From positions 558,001 to 622,000 of the forward strand of contig JAUTDP010000008.1 of assembly GCA_033439795.1 (NCBI GenBank): a DNA stretch of 64,000 bases, in the 5' to 3' direction. Under the pieces are notes generated by a model, which saw nothing but the letters and a program-made list of their open reading frames with translations, searched no databases and was not told the origin of the DNA. Shown here piece after piece: positions 1 through 11,701 of the stretch (position 1 is the stretch's first letter; the number at the start of each line of letters is the position of its first letter). The DNA comes from Sordaria brevicollis (Eukaryota > Ascomycota > Sordariomycetes > Sordariales > Sordariaceae). Both the position numbers and the translations under genes were made by a program.

Positions 1-1565
1 GCCAAGAGGCCCCGGCCGTCCACCAGTCACCGCGCCCCTTGACTACTACCATTTTGGTAGCAAACTCCCTGTCGAGGATGCTGGCAAAAAACCGAAAACG
101 TTCGTCGTGGGCGATAGTGAGGGATTGGAGTTGGGGCGGGGGCAGGGCGGTCCAATGCCCGATGGTTGGGGGGGAGAGGAGAGGGGTGGGGTTGCTATGA
201 GAAAGCTAGTTAGCTGATGTTTTTTTTATATCAAGAAAAAGAGAAGGACAACGAGGAAAGGGAGGGAAGGCGCAAGGAAGAAAAAGAAACAAAGATTAGC
301 TTACAGGTAGGAGACCGACTCGTTCCGGTACCACGTGGTTGATCCGGTAACGTGGAGGGTGTAGAGGACGATGGCAGGGGCAAGTAAACAACGACGAGTT
401 ATAAAATGGCCAACACGGCCGGTCTCGGGCTTGTGGATGCTTTCGACCACAAGCGAAAAGCCTTCGGGCCCCCAGTTTTCGTAAATCTTGATGGAGAATA
501 CGGTCACCGCATCTCCTTCCGTTGCGTTGTTGAAATCATAAGCCTCCGAGTCCGAGTCCTTGCACACCGGTAGCCAACCGAAAGCCTATACATAGGTTAG
601 AAGAAAGTGAGAAGAGTAAATGAGAAAGTGAGAAGAGAAAGGAGAAAAGAAAAAAAGCTTACAGGGGCAGTAACGGTCCAGGATTCTTCGTCAACGCCTT
701 CGGCGAGAAAAATTCCTTGGCCGGCTTTCATTCCGGTCCTTGCCGTCATCACGGGGTGGGCCAGGGGGACCCGGACCCCAAAGGGATTTGTCGTCATGAT
801 GGAGGGCGTGATGTGCAGGGCCACATCGCCCCGGAAAGGAACCATGGTGTTGTCGGTGTAGGAAGCACGGGCCCACAGAACAACTAGCACCATGTTGGCG
901 CAAGTGTGAACCATCGTGCCTGGAAAAATAATGTTAGGATGTTAAGAAGTAAAGATAACTATAACAAGTAGCGCTACACTTACAAATGCTCGTGCGGATA
1001 GCCTTGCCCCTTTTCAAGGTTTGAAGTGCCCCCCAACAGCTGTAGGTACTTGTCCAAACATCGTCAAGTTCGTCGAGCTGAGCAGATTCTGTTAGTGCAC
1101 ATTCAATCACAAGCATCCCAGCATATGGAAACAAAGAAAGACTTACGCTCTTGCCCTTCTTTTTCCCCAGCCAAAATGGCACTTCCGCGCCGTCGCGGAA
1201 AGAAACGTCCGCCCAAAGCTGGGCGGCGGCTGCGGCGCTGTATTGAACCGTTTGGGGGTTCAGCCACCAAGGGAAGCGGTCGGTCGGCCGGCCGAGGGCA
1301 AGCTGGTACATGACATTTGATGCCATGTATACTAAGATGTTGAACGTTAGATTGATACTTCACTACCCTACAAGAAGAGAGTGAAGAGAAGAGTGAAGAA
1401 AAGAGGAGGGAAAAGAGAGAATCAAATTGGAAGAAATGAAAAAACGAAACACATGAACAAGGGAAAAGTAGGAATAAACTTACGAAGAATCGATCCCAGG
1501 AGCGGGACATAAAACCACATCAAAGGAATGTGGCTCTTCCGGGCACGTTTGCCAGAGTCGGACAT
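1..1565 (-). CDS. Large membrane protein of the 'C-LRPAVV-Y' family, C terminus beyond the window
   Basis: Six exons fit with consistent phase: 1484-1565, 1147-1331, 984-1077, 663-919, 305-585 and 1-194 (open to the window edge), giving at least 364 aa. Introns have GTAAGT/GTAAGC donors, and most have a CTAAC branch before the acceptor. The ATG at 1565 starts MSDSGKRARKS, followed by a hydrophobic segment (about residues 14-36) and a second one (TMVHTCANMVLVVLW). The rest looks extracytoplasmic and has the motif RRCLLAPAIVLYTLHV. The two paralogues at 9.6 and 12.8-14.7 kb share this motif, its exon and the intron phases (1, 0 and, in one of them, 2). The family resembles a widespread, uncharacterised ascomycete membrane-protein group (from memory). 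No biochemical function is assigned. This copy shows no stop or frameshift in the part seen. Confidence 0.75.
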
Positions 1566-1960
1566 GGTTGCTGTGGGGAGGGACGAGACGAAAGACGAGA
1601 CGAAAGAGGTTGGTTGGGATGGCAGAGACGAGGGCAGCTTGGCGTTGGAAAAAAAGAAACAGCGGACGAAAATACCGGATGGCAGTGGGCGTGGTATAGA
1701 ACCTCTCGAAGGCTGAAGAGAAGAAGAAAAAAGAAAAACCAAACAGGACGGGGGGAGCACAGTTATATATCCTTCTGAAGGGTTTCGAGTGGACTGGATC
1801 AGCTGCGCACTCGAAGAAAGGCTCTTGCCATGAGAAAAGTAACTGAAATTATTCTGGATGGAGCCACTTGGCCTGAACAGAAAGAATGGGGCTGACCATT
1901 GAAAGGGATGACCGTGAGTGTAAGGTAGGCATTCGAATATGGGCAAGTAAATGGAGCCCT
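1566..1960. other. Intergenic, 5' side of the membrane-protein gene
   Basis: No gene seen. The stretch next to the start codon is rich in GAGACGAAAG-type purine repeats on the + strand (pyrimidine-rich on the coding strand), as is common in fungal promoters. Confidence 0.5.
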
Positions 1961-2500
1961 GAATGGTAGGCTGGAAGGGGATAACTGGTAAGTAGCAGGG
2001 CTGAGAGTAACGTGTGTGGAAGGCAATGATCACAACGCTGGAAGGCTGGATGTGAAACGCTCTGTCTATGGTGGAAGGGATGTGTTGGGTGACAAGTGAT
2101 TAACCGAAAGACACAAGGTGTTTGGCCGGAAAGTGATGGCCAGCAGGCCGCAAGGGAAACAATGACACTAGCAAAGCAGAAGTAGGTAGGCCGTAGGTGT
2201 ACGAGGTAAGAATTGCGATACTTGGAAGGACATGGCCAGAAGGCTGCAAGGCAACGACCAGTATGCTCGAAGGTGAGAAGAGAAGGACTGCACAGTAAAA
2301 CGGGAAGGGTATGTCCAAAAGGCTAGAAAGGTTGAGATGTTGGAAGGGGAAGACCAGAAAGGCTGGAAGGGAAAGACCAGGAAGACTGGAAAAACTGCAA
2401 CGGTGGAAGGCAAGGCATGGGAATTGTGAGACTAAAATTGTATGAGTATGAATGGAGAAAGAGGTTCAGGAGGCTGGAAGACGATGTCCTGGCCTTTTAA
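1960..2500. repeat. Degenerate minisatellite, core GGCTGGAAGGG
   Basis: About a dozen diverged copies of a unit around GGCTGGAAGGGAAAGACCAG follow one another, for example near 1970, 2040, 2125, 2225, 2320, 2345, 2362, 2385 and 2470. Spacing is irregular (about 20-60 bp). No protein is supported here. Confidence 0.6.
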
Positions 2501-4945
2501 CCACAGGCACGACCACCTGAAAGGCTTATGGGCGTAAGGCACGCAGTCCGACAGCAGTCATTCTCGTGAATGGAAGCCACTTGGAGGTGAGATATCACAT
2601 CTGGAGGCGGCCGTCACTTTGAGCCTTCTTCGTGTAAGTTTCCTCCTGTTATACTGCTAATGATTGAAGGACCAGTCCGTAGGGTCGTCATCAACTCATT
2701 CGACTGTTTTTGTGGCTGGATTGAGCAGTCGGTCGCAAAACTCCACTCAAGACCAACTTCTTGTCAAAAGCATGGTTCACCCATTCTCTCTTTGTCTCTG
2801 CTGGTTCGGTTTTGTGTTTGTTGATCATTGTTCTGCTTCCTTTCCTTCGTTAGTTGGGCGCTGCGAGCGGTTTGATGAAAGTCAGGTCTACTAGGACAAG
2901 TGACCTGGCGATGGAAGAATCAAATCGGAGGTGAATGGCGTCGTGGAGGCTGAAGACTGGTTTCCGAACCTGGCTAGACAGTAGACACAGTTGATCTGCA
3001 TGCTGATGATGCCGTTGATCTACTGTGTACTGGGTACGGTTTGTTTAGACTGTCCACGCCTTGCTCCGTTGAGATTTGGCGTTCGCCACGTGCTGGTTCC
3101 ATGGCTGTGTTTCCCGTGTGTCTTTCCCAATGTCCTTCCCATTCCTTGAGGGTCTTCCAAGCTGAATGCTGAAATCACCATGCCTCTTTCTGGCACTGAA
3201 GAGAATACCACAGTAGCCACTGAGCCACTGCACTGTCTTTCCGAGACTCATAGAACCAGAACCTGATGATGCCTGTAGTCTTTCAAATTATGTTAGCTCT
3301 TTCCAGGGAAGTAGTGAGTTCAGGGTCAAGAAGGACTCATAGATCTCGGTCAGTACAAGTGAAGCAGCAGCCTGTCGTGATGGTCTCTTAGAGGTTGGTG
3401 ACGACGCATGGTTGAAATCGACGATGAAGGACAATGTCAGGCACCGCCCTGTTAGTGATTGATGCTGTAGAGGTAGCCATGCGGAATCGAAGCAAGGGAT
3501 ATCACCTGGCAAGAAAGACCCAGTGGTAGGATGTGTCTGACTTGATTATGGTAAATTACGGAAATTGAAGAAGGGAAGGTATGCGTATGCAATCATCATG
3601 GAAAGAACCACACTGTTCGTGCCCTGAGCACCCGTTACTTACCTACACCAAGCTGCCTGCCCCTGGGTTCGTGAGCATGTATGCAGTTACTGCAGGCGCA
3701 CAGGTCGATTATGCGGGAAGATAATGCAATGAACGGGACTTCCGCAGTCGAGAAATTATGTAATGCTGGGACAGACCGCCCCACCCGGACTTACAAGATA
3801 CCGACCCGACCTGCCTGCATGCCAGCACCCACTCTCCCCGGCCGTCTTCTCTTCTGCCAAACCACCAAGAACTGTTCACCCAGCAATGCATCTCCACTTG
3901 TTCGAACTTGGTCCCTTTTCGACAAAGGTTCACCCGGCTTTGCCATCGGCTTATCAACATCCTCAAGATGCACCTTTCGTCAACCTCGAGCCCAACAAGG
4001 TTCTTCGCTCTGGCCGTCTCGAATGCCCCGCCAAAAACACGCCTTCCACCCTCGCGGTAATAAACCCAAGTTCATACAAGCATGCTCCCACAAGTTTCGA
4101 AAGCCTACACGCCGGTAGCTGCGACGGTGCGACCACGTCATCCAGACACCTGTCAATAATGTTTACTTCAGAGGTTCGGACGCCCAGTCACATAGTCGGC
4201 CAGTAGAGGAATGTATCAGGGGTCTCTCAAGTCATCCGTTCCCAAACCGCGGCGTTGAGACTGACCAAGCCATCCGGGACAGCGATATCAATACTCGTCT
4301 GTGGGCCGTTTCAAGGCCAGGCGAGTATATGCGATACCGAAAAAGCCACACTGGGATCCGTGAGAAGTACTTCCACTTCCCACTTCGTCGCCAAGCTTCC
4401 AACTTCGACTCCATCTAAAAGCCATTCACGACGCCTCCCTCGCAAGTCGCCAACACCAACGCTCAATACCACCTTGTCCGCACCACAAGCAAGATTTGTT
4501 CCGCCGCTGGAACGTCGAAGACCCACGAAAATTCACGTCAAGAACCTCTCAACGATTGCGGACCACGCACACCTGCACATTGATGGTTTACCAAGGCACT
4601 CTCGAGAATAGTAGACAGCGTCTCGACTTTAGCGGACCTCGATCGTAACACACAAAAAGCTTTGGAATATGTCAGACGCGAAGCGCGTTCGTGGTCTGGT
4701 CACATTGTCTACCTACGTGTTGTGGTGAACAGGGTGGAAGGAGTAACAACAAAGCGAGATGAGAACTATAAACTTGATCTTCCTACTTTACACTGGTCCA
4801 CAACCGCGAGAAATCCCGTTGCTCCTTTTGTATTCTTTCCTAGATCCGCCACACAAGCTGGCCTCTTCCAATCTTCGTAAGAGCCCTTGCCGGGTATGAT
4901 GCTGGGCAAGTTCTTCGCTGTAGTGAAGACAAGACGTCTGTCTGC
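2501..4945. other. No supportable gene; possible relic at 3.7-4.9 kb
   Basis: Several overlapping open frames exist on the + strand between 3.68 and 4.88 kb, but they have different frames, no shared domain and no recognisable motif. The run could be a decayed gene or repeat. Nothing else is seen. Confidence 0.4.
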
Positions 4946-5669
4946 CTACTCAGCAGTGGTGGTAGCAGATGGATACTCCGCTGGGACATAACGCTTCGAC
5001 CACTGTCCCGACTTTTCCGCGGCTGCTTCTTCGTCCAGGAGCATGTGGCAGAGGTTTACCGTCTCCGGGAAAACCACATCTGTTATGCAACAACAAAGGT
5101 TCTCGTCAGTTTATATGTCTCGACCACGTAAGAACAACTCAACTTTTTTCGGGAAGATTTGATGGATAGTAGAGGTAACTTCAAACAGCTGACGTCCGGG
5201 ACGGGCGCGGGGAAATGCAAAATGGAAGGCTTAGGCTGGGATGGGTTGCTTGCTTACCAAAACTATACTCCCACCCACAAGTATCCCAGACGTGGCCGTT
5301 CAGGAGCGCCATGTCGATGATGGCCGATCCCTCCCCGTCGCCACCCTTGCACAGGCAAGCCCAGTCAAACAGGCTTTCCGTCTCTTTGATGTACGCGCAG
5401 TGGTTGTATTTCGCGTTGTGATCGTCGTGGAAATACCCGGTGAGGAGGCTGGCAATGTGCCACAGGTACTGCTCGGTACACCACGAGAGGTGGTACTTGG
5501 GCGACTTGAGGTCGACGTTGAGGTGGTGCTTGGGGCGGGGCTGGCGGGCAGCGCCGGAAAGGGCGAGGAGGTCGGTTGTTGGAAGAGAGGCCTGGCCGGC
5601 GTTGGGCACATCGGGAAGTTCCCTGGCGGCGACGAGGCCAGCGAGGACGGCGGTGTATGGAAACTTCAT
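4946..5669 (-). CDS. Small secreted cysteine protein, paralogue of the one at 19.3 kb
   Basis: Two exons, 5258-5669 and 4946-5079, phase-1 intron of 178 bp (GTAAGC..CATAACAG, ACTGAC branch), 181 aa. It starts MKFPYTAVLAGLVAARE, a plausible signal peptide. The core FDWACLCKGGDGEGSAII matches YDWKCFCTGDEGEQSATI of the 19.3 kb gene. The second exon begins DVVFPETVNLC and matches EVVHSEIKDWC there, with the intron at the same place and phase. Both proteins then end in a Thr/Ala-containing tail (ATTTAE here). Six cysteines lie in the predicted mature part. If the intron is ignored the frame runs on to a stop at 5181, but the paralogue supports splicing. Role unknown; the size, signal and cysteines are effector-like. 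Confidence 0.8.
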
Positions 5670-6181
5670 GATGCTGACTTTGAGAAAGATATTTTTAATG
5701 AGCAATGGCGTGCAAATTGAGAAGCTTGTGCTTGGTGTTGTTAGAGAGGTTTGAGCAAGAAACAAAGGATGGGAAAAGGAGTGGGATAGGGCAAGAATGA
5801 ATAGAATGTTTCTTTATATCCTGAAATAGACTTGGAGTTGTGGAAACGTGAATTATGTCAATCAACTATCGAATGTGCACTGCATGAAAAATAAAAATAA
5901 AAAATGCAACATGAAAAGAAAAAATAAATTTGCATTTGCATTACCGCAAGAATCGAAAGCTTGAGGTGTAGCTCCATACCTACACTGCTGCTGGAACTCA
6001 CATATTAAGTTGCACCTGGAGAAGTGTCCCTTTGGATGAAGATGAGATAAGATTAAATTTGGTGTGTCGGTAACTGTTAAGTTTGTGGCTCAAGTTCCAT
6101 CCCATGCTGTTCATCCCATGATGTTCATCCCATGCTGTTCATCCCTTCCCCCACCCTTTCGTCCAATTTGTTGGCAGCTAT
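5670..6181. other. Intergenic, promoter of the secreted protein
   Basis: AT-rich around 5880-5960, with a TTTATATC element at about 5813. A short direct repeat of CCCATGCTGTTCAT occurs at 6100-6145. No gene seen. Confidence 0.4.
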
Positions 6182-6723
6182 CTACGCGGACTTTTTACGG
6201 AGCTTGAACAGAACAACATGTCAATACCTACTAACTTCCACTTGTGGACATGTCAACAACAACAAACACTTACCGATTCCCTGTAGCGCTGCACAATCGT
6301 TCCACGAAGATGCCGATTGGCAACATACGCAAGAAACATACAGACAAACGATAAAATCATGGCGGCGAAGAGGCAAGGCGGCAAATACGAGACCAGCCCT
6401 TCCTCGGGGAAGATGTAGCCTTCTTCGGGAGCCCGAAGGAGGAAGGCGATGAAGCCCAACGTGGCTAAATCAAAGCGTAGCACAATTGTTAGCATCGATT
6501 GGAACCAAAGAAAAAGAGAAACAACAAAAAGAGGGCAAGGCAAAAAAGACAAGGCAGAAAAGAAGAAAAACTTACAGAAGATGAAGGTGATGCTCCAGAA
6601 CCAACCATGCGCCTCGCAGCGCTCGAGCGAACGGACCTGGTCGTCCAGCCAGGCTTCTCCTTCGGGGGTCTTTGGCAATTCTTCCATCGCGAGTTCGAAG
6701 AGATACGGGGGGTTTCGGTCCAT
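6182..6723 (-). CDS. Small membrane protein with two hydrophobic segments
   Basis: Exons 6576-6723, 6274-6464 and (less certain) 6182-6202 give about 119 aa. The first intron is phase 1 with donor GTAAGT and acceptor TTTAG. The protein starts MDRNPPYLFELAMEELPK, is acidic at first, then has hydrophobic stretches WFWSITFIF..LGFIAFLL and CLFAAMILSFVCMFLAYV. The last exon (LRKKSA) rests on a weak AAG acceptor. The layout (cytosolic head, membrane segment broken by a phase-1 intron, [LV]R-P turn, second membrane segment, basic tail) matches the small protein at 17.5 kb. That makes the two likely but not certain paralogues. Function unknown. Confidence 0.6.
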
Positions 6724-9083
6724 TGTTCGTGATTTGAATTCGCGAGCGAGATCGGACTGAAAAAAAAATCAGACGGAAGTAATTGGGACGGCTGGTTTGG
6801 AAGAGATGAGAATCACAAAAGCTGGAGGAGGAGAAAGAGAATTAAATACATCTGATCTTGCGATGGGACACGACGAAAGGACGAGTACGGCTTGCAAGGA
6901 CGAAGGCAAAGAATAGTGGCAGGAAGAGTTACGTTGCAGTGCTCTTTCTAGTGAAGGTGAAATAAAGTGATGGGAAGTTGAACTGCAACAACCGAAAGCA
7001 CTTGATCATGGTTTGGAAAGGGGAGATCCGGGAGAAAGGGAAGGTTTACTACATCAACTGGAAAGGCGTGTTGGTGAAGGTTGGCCCAGGCCACGACCTG
7101 CCGACATCGAGCCTGTTTGTTGTGTGGTAGAGTGTCGTTTCCTCACTACGCCTGAATGTATAGGGCAGATCTGACGAGTCGGATGCTCCCTGACCTGCGA
7201 AGTCGTGATGCTTTCCATGGTGTTGAGCATGACCTTCCCGTTCAGTACCCAGCTGCCGGCAGCTTGAAGCAAGCAGTGCAAAACTCAACCCAATACCCCC
7301 CTCTTCTTACTTATCTACTTGATAATACTTGGCTTGCCCTTATATCTCTCATAATACCTTCCACCGTGCGATCTAGTTCCTACATACCAGGCTCTATGGG
7401 CGTCACAGGTGCCATCAGTACTCCCGTCGGGCGCCCTGCGGTTCTGACTAGCAAGAGGAAGCTGCCCCACCCTTGAGGTTCCTGTCCTTGCCTTACTCCA
7501 CTATGCGAGGACTTTTGACCAATCATATGCCCCAAATCCTGCCGTTTTTGCAACTTCCAGTCCTCAAGGCATTCTTACAGCGGTCGCGCCCTGAACTGTA
7601 CTGAAAGAGCGTTGAACAACACCTAGAGGCATCCGGCAGCCACCCCAAACCGGGCCCCTTCCAAGCAGATTTCCGTTCCCTCAAACAAGCTTCTTCATTT
7701 GAATTACTGCCCCAATTACATTATTGGCTCATTCGAACCGCCGCTCCAAATGTTCCGCTGCCGTACCCCAATTGCTGCCAGGACTGGCATGAACACTCGA
7801 GAAGTCCAGCAGTCGAGGACTCGAGCCGCGAGGTTGAGCCTTGGCATGGTGCGTATAAGATGATTGGCTGAAAAAGCGCAAAGGGTGGGGCACATCTTTG
7901 AACTGCACTGCTCGAACGAACAACGAACGATACAGCACCATTTTCACACGCATGTTCGCGTGCTTCGCGGTTGCCCATCATGACTTGTTTCTTTCCTCCT
8001 TCGATGCACATGATCAAACGCAAAGTGTGCGCCTTCTCCAGATGTACAATTCAGTTGTTCTCGAGTGATGGAGCACCGAAGCAAAGGTGGTCCTTTTCTA
8101 TGTGTGCTTTCCCGTCGAACAAGAAAAGACCCACTGCAGCAATGATGAGGTGCCTGCAGTGTGAACTAACGAAACAGGCAGGAATTGGAACGCAAAGCCA
8201 GGCAAGAAAGGAGGCTTACCGGGCAAATGGGCAGGCGGGCGGGAACCATTGAACCGAACGTTTTGAACAAGCAACAACTTGGTCGAGAAGGAATTGGCAT
8301 TTCCGAATGCAGTGTCAGTTCTTTCCACGGTCCGAAAGATGAAGGCATGAATGAGACTCACAGGTGGAGGGAAAGTACACTCGAATGGATTATAGCCCTC
8401 GGTTTGGCAGTCCATTAAAGTAAGCAGACCCTCTGTTGAGTGTTGAGTGGGCCTGTCACGTGCCTACCTTCACTGCCCTGGGTGACAGCCTTTCTGGGTG
8501 ACAGCCTTTCTGGGTGACAGCCTTTCTGGGTGACAGCCTTTTCCAGCGGGTATTTCAGACCTCCAGACCAGCCGCTTTCCTTTCTACTTTTCTACTCAAT
8601 ACAACAACAACACCTTTCTGTCCACACCCTCTTTTGTCCCATCCAGTTCCTCTACTCGTAGACATCCCGTCTCTGTCGCCAAACAATGATTCTGCTGGGA
8701 AGAATCTTTCTCTGTTTCCTGACTTTTGGGCTTCCATAATAGCCCTTTTCGGCCATGTCACTCCACTGTCGCCCGCCAGGTTGTCCGAAACACGAACCGT
8801 TGTCAAACCCGCACCCCAAAAATTTGCGGTGGATGTCTTTCGATGCTCAACAAATGATCTTTCATCATTAAACACGAATCTTTCGTCGTTTGATGTCGGC
8901 CAGGCTTTCCGCAGGGAGTGCAAGATATTCATTCCTGTAAGTTTCATTGCAGTACCTTTTTCTTCTCCATTTTCCGTTCCTTCCCCTAATCTTGTCCACG
9001 AGAAACTCTCTCCCTTCGATGATGAAAGCTCCTTTCCCCATGACATTATCTCCTTTTCCCGTGTTTTATCTTCTCTTCTCATG
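6724..9083. other. No supportable gene
   Basis: Short open frames on both strands overlap and contradict each other. Two long ones at 8.5-9.3 kb (opposite strands) have no motif and run into the inverted repeat at 9.08 kb. A short tandem repeat lies at 8479-8541. Confidence 0.4.
8479..8541. repeat. Tandem repeat, 16 bp x about 4
   Basis: The unit GGGTGACAGCCTTTCT is repeated four times, the last copy ending in TTTTCC. It looks recent because the copies are identical. Confidence 0.85.
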
Positions 9084-9495
9084 AGCTTAACTTGCCGCAC
9101 CGGGGTCATTGTCCTCATACACCCTTTTTTAACTTCATGCACCCTGTACACGGACCATTCGTTTTCAGAAGTAAATTTCCCTGGTAAAACGTTCCAAACT
9201 TTCATAGCCAAAAGTCTATTACGCAACGTCTACTTCTTATTGATCGTTTTTCTTTTTAAAAATAAGTCTTCGTATTTTATTTACGGTCGAAAAATAGGTA
9301 TAGTCGTTTTTCAATTATAAAAGAGCTTTTATTAATGGCATATATATATAAAGTTTGCAGGAGGATTTCCATTTCGTTTCCAGAACGATTTCTTTACACT
9401 ACAAAACGACGATAGTTTCATTACGTGTAAAAAAGGGTGCGCGAAGTTAAAAAGGGTACATGAGGATAATGACCCCGGTGCGGCAAGTTAAGCTC
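9084..9495. mobile_element. Inverted-repeat (foldback/MITE-like) element
   Basis: A stretch at about 9084-9150 beginning GAGCTTAACTTGCCGCACC recurs in reverse complement at about 9425-9495, with a few mismatches. The centre is AT-rich, about 275 bp, and has no coding potential. It lies just upstream of the disrupted membrane-protein gene at 9.56 kb, whose 5' exons are not found. No clear target duplication was seen. Confidence 0.65.
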
Positions 9496-9555
9496 CTTCT
9501 CATAGTATTTTGACTCCACGGCGAGTTTGTTCCTTGTCAAAAGTAACTGACCTGG

Positions 9556-11701
9556 TTGTACACTAGGGACTTTCTCCAAAACCGGGCGCTGTACCAAGCC
9601 AGCGTCGTCCACTACTTCGTCCGGGCCACAAGGGGTATGGAAGTCGGTGACTTCCACAATGTTTGGGCCGGCTCGGTAAGCTTGTTTCGCGCGTTGGCCA
9701 CTCTCTGGCGTCGAAGGGCTATTCGCCAATGCCTTGGCAAGCCAAATTCCATCCAGTTGTTATTTTTTTTTTCATCTTTTCCTCTCCAGGTCCATGTCTC
9801 ATCCAGTCCCTAACTGCTGCTTTGGTTCTAGTCTACCTCCTCGTCACGACGATGAACCTCTCGAGGCTTACCATCATCCATAACGCCTTCACAATGGGCA
9901 CCGACCTGGTCCCGAGCTCCGGAACCGCCGTTGTGCAAATGACCCCCAACGTGACGTACCATGGGTTCAACCCATCACTCATGGCGGAAAATGCCATGGC
10001 GGCCTTCCGAAACGTCCAATCCCACCACTCCATTCTCTTCCACCACGCAGTGTGCGATAACTGCACACTCAACTCCCTCGTAAATACCTAATTTTCTTCT
10101 TCTAAGACTTATACCTCCTCTCCATCTACCTCTACCACGTATCCCTTGACCCTTCAGTCCCAACCCCCGCATGTTTTCTGTTTACATTTGATGGCAAAAA
10201 GGCTAACTAGCTACTTTCTCAATGAACAGGGCTTCGGATGGAAGCAAGAATGCGTGTCCTTTGGCGCGGGGTTGTACGACCTCGAAGGCCCTCACTTCCA
10301 TAGGGTGCCCGTGTTTTATCCCTTCTTCCGGATTAAAATCGAAGAGAACAGGACTCGGGACGAAGATTTCAGTATTATTATTAATACTGTAATCAAACCC
10401 ACGTTGGGATGCCGGGGTGAACTTATCGGAGAAAGGTGTACTTTGAAGCCTGCCGTAGTTAACTATACTCTGGACGTTGTCGGCCGTACGACGGAGTACA
10501 ACCGGAACCACGTTCCTGAATTTGCGTAGGTCTTTCTACCTTTCTCTTTTGTTTCCGTTTACCTTCTTTTCTTCCATCCTTTCCGAGGACACTTTCAATG
10601 GCTGACACGTTCCATACCACCAGCGAATCCTACCAAACCTTCTTGTTCGGAGACACCGGCTCCCCCTCTTCGTCGACGCATGTCACCTTGCGCGACAACC
10701 GGCTCGTACACCTGGGTCCTGGGTTCGATCGGGACGACGATGTGGAACATTTATCACGGAACGGCTTTGACTGGAGGCGTTCCGCAACATCCAAGCCCAC
10801 CGCCTTGTCGTATTTAGCAACGCGGTGTGCCAGAAAAGAATGGGCCACATGGGCTTGCTGTTCCCACCACACGTCGACTGTTCAGTCTCTGGCGTTGTTT
10901 GGGAGCCTCATGTTTTCGGAACTCATCTCGACACCGCAGCCGTGGTCAAACTTCTACGATCCGCGCCTCGAGCTTTTTACGAGGGCGGTAAGGGACAAGT
11001 ACGAGACGAACTTCGGTACCGTGAGCAAGAATAACTGGTTGCGGTTTGGAGAAGATGTTAAGGATCCGAACCACGTTTATCGGAGCCATATTGCGAGCTA
11101 TTGTGGCAAAAACCCGGAGACACCTGAAGACGCCCCGAGAATTCCCGTTTGCGAAATGACCTACACATCACCTATGGACTCGGTTCTTAACACTTTTCGC
11201 GACCTGGCCATGAAAGCATTAGTCTCGGCGGCCTTGCATGGCCATACACACCTTCCGCGACCTGGCCATGAAAGCATTAGTCCGGGCGGCCTTGCATGGC
11301 CATACACACCTTCCGCGACCTGGCCTTGAGAGCATCAGTCACGGCGGCCTTGCATGGCCATACCATGGAGCTAGTCCGCTTTGAGGAGCTACAGCTGGAG
11401 CGCCAATGGCAGGGAGATAGCGAGCGGACCAAGGTTTTTTTTCATTTTCGCGTTGGTGCACGGTCTTGCGGCAATCTTGTCGGTCCTAGGGCTGCATTGG
11501 GGCTTTTGGAAACTGGCCCAGTTCAATAGGGTCTTTTCAAAGAGCAATCTCGAGCTCTTTAACGCTCTTAACCACCCCAAGAACCCCGTCAAAGCTTTGG
11601 AAGAGAGAGCGGAGTATGCTTCACCAGTTCCCCGAAAGAATGACCCGATGTCCGTGAAGAATGACCAAGTGTCCGGGGAAAAGGGGCCTTTTATCCTCTG
11701 A
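9556..11701 (+). pseudogene. Disrupted copy of the 'C-LRPAVV-Y' membrane-protein family
   Basis: Recognisable exons are about 9556-9736, 9790-10079, 10230-10525 and 10624 onward; intron phases 1, 0 and 2 match the copy at 1-1.6 kb. The segments seen are ATLWRRRAIRQC, a membrane stretch TAALVLVYLLV, the motif ERCTLKPAVVNYTLDV, a VYRSH region, TFRDLAMKALVSAALHG, and a last membrane segment FIFALVHGLAAILSVLGLHW. The first intron appears to be GC-AG. A 58-bp segment is present three times (11201-11374), which shifts the frame and stops it at 11329. A second shift is needed at a run of eight T near 11434. The 5' exons are missing. Calling it a pseudogene is inference; an assembly error in the repeat is possible. 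Confidence 0.75.
11201..11374. repeat. 58-bp tandem triplication inside the coding sequence
   Basis: GACCTGGCCATGAAAGC begins copies at 11201 and 11259, and the diverged GACCTGGCCTTGAGAGC begins a third at 11317; the period is exactly 58 bp. Since 58 is not a multiple of three, each extra copy changes frame. Confidence 0.9.

Noticed and set aside
3681..4880. Run of + strand open frames
   Set aside because: No single frame, no splice model, no motif. Left unannotated apart from a note.
5181..5257. Unspliced C terminus of the secreted protein at 5.2 kb, or a tiny 8-bp second exon ending at 5181
   Set aside because: The downstream exon 4946-5079 matches the second exon of the paralogue at 19.7 kb in phase and sequence, so splicing over 178 bp is preferred.
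8514..9320. 268-codon + strand frame and an overlapping 223-codon - strand frame
   Set aside because: The two contradict each other, neither has a motif, the + frame begins in a tandem repeat and both run into the inverted repeat at 9.08 kb.
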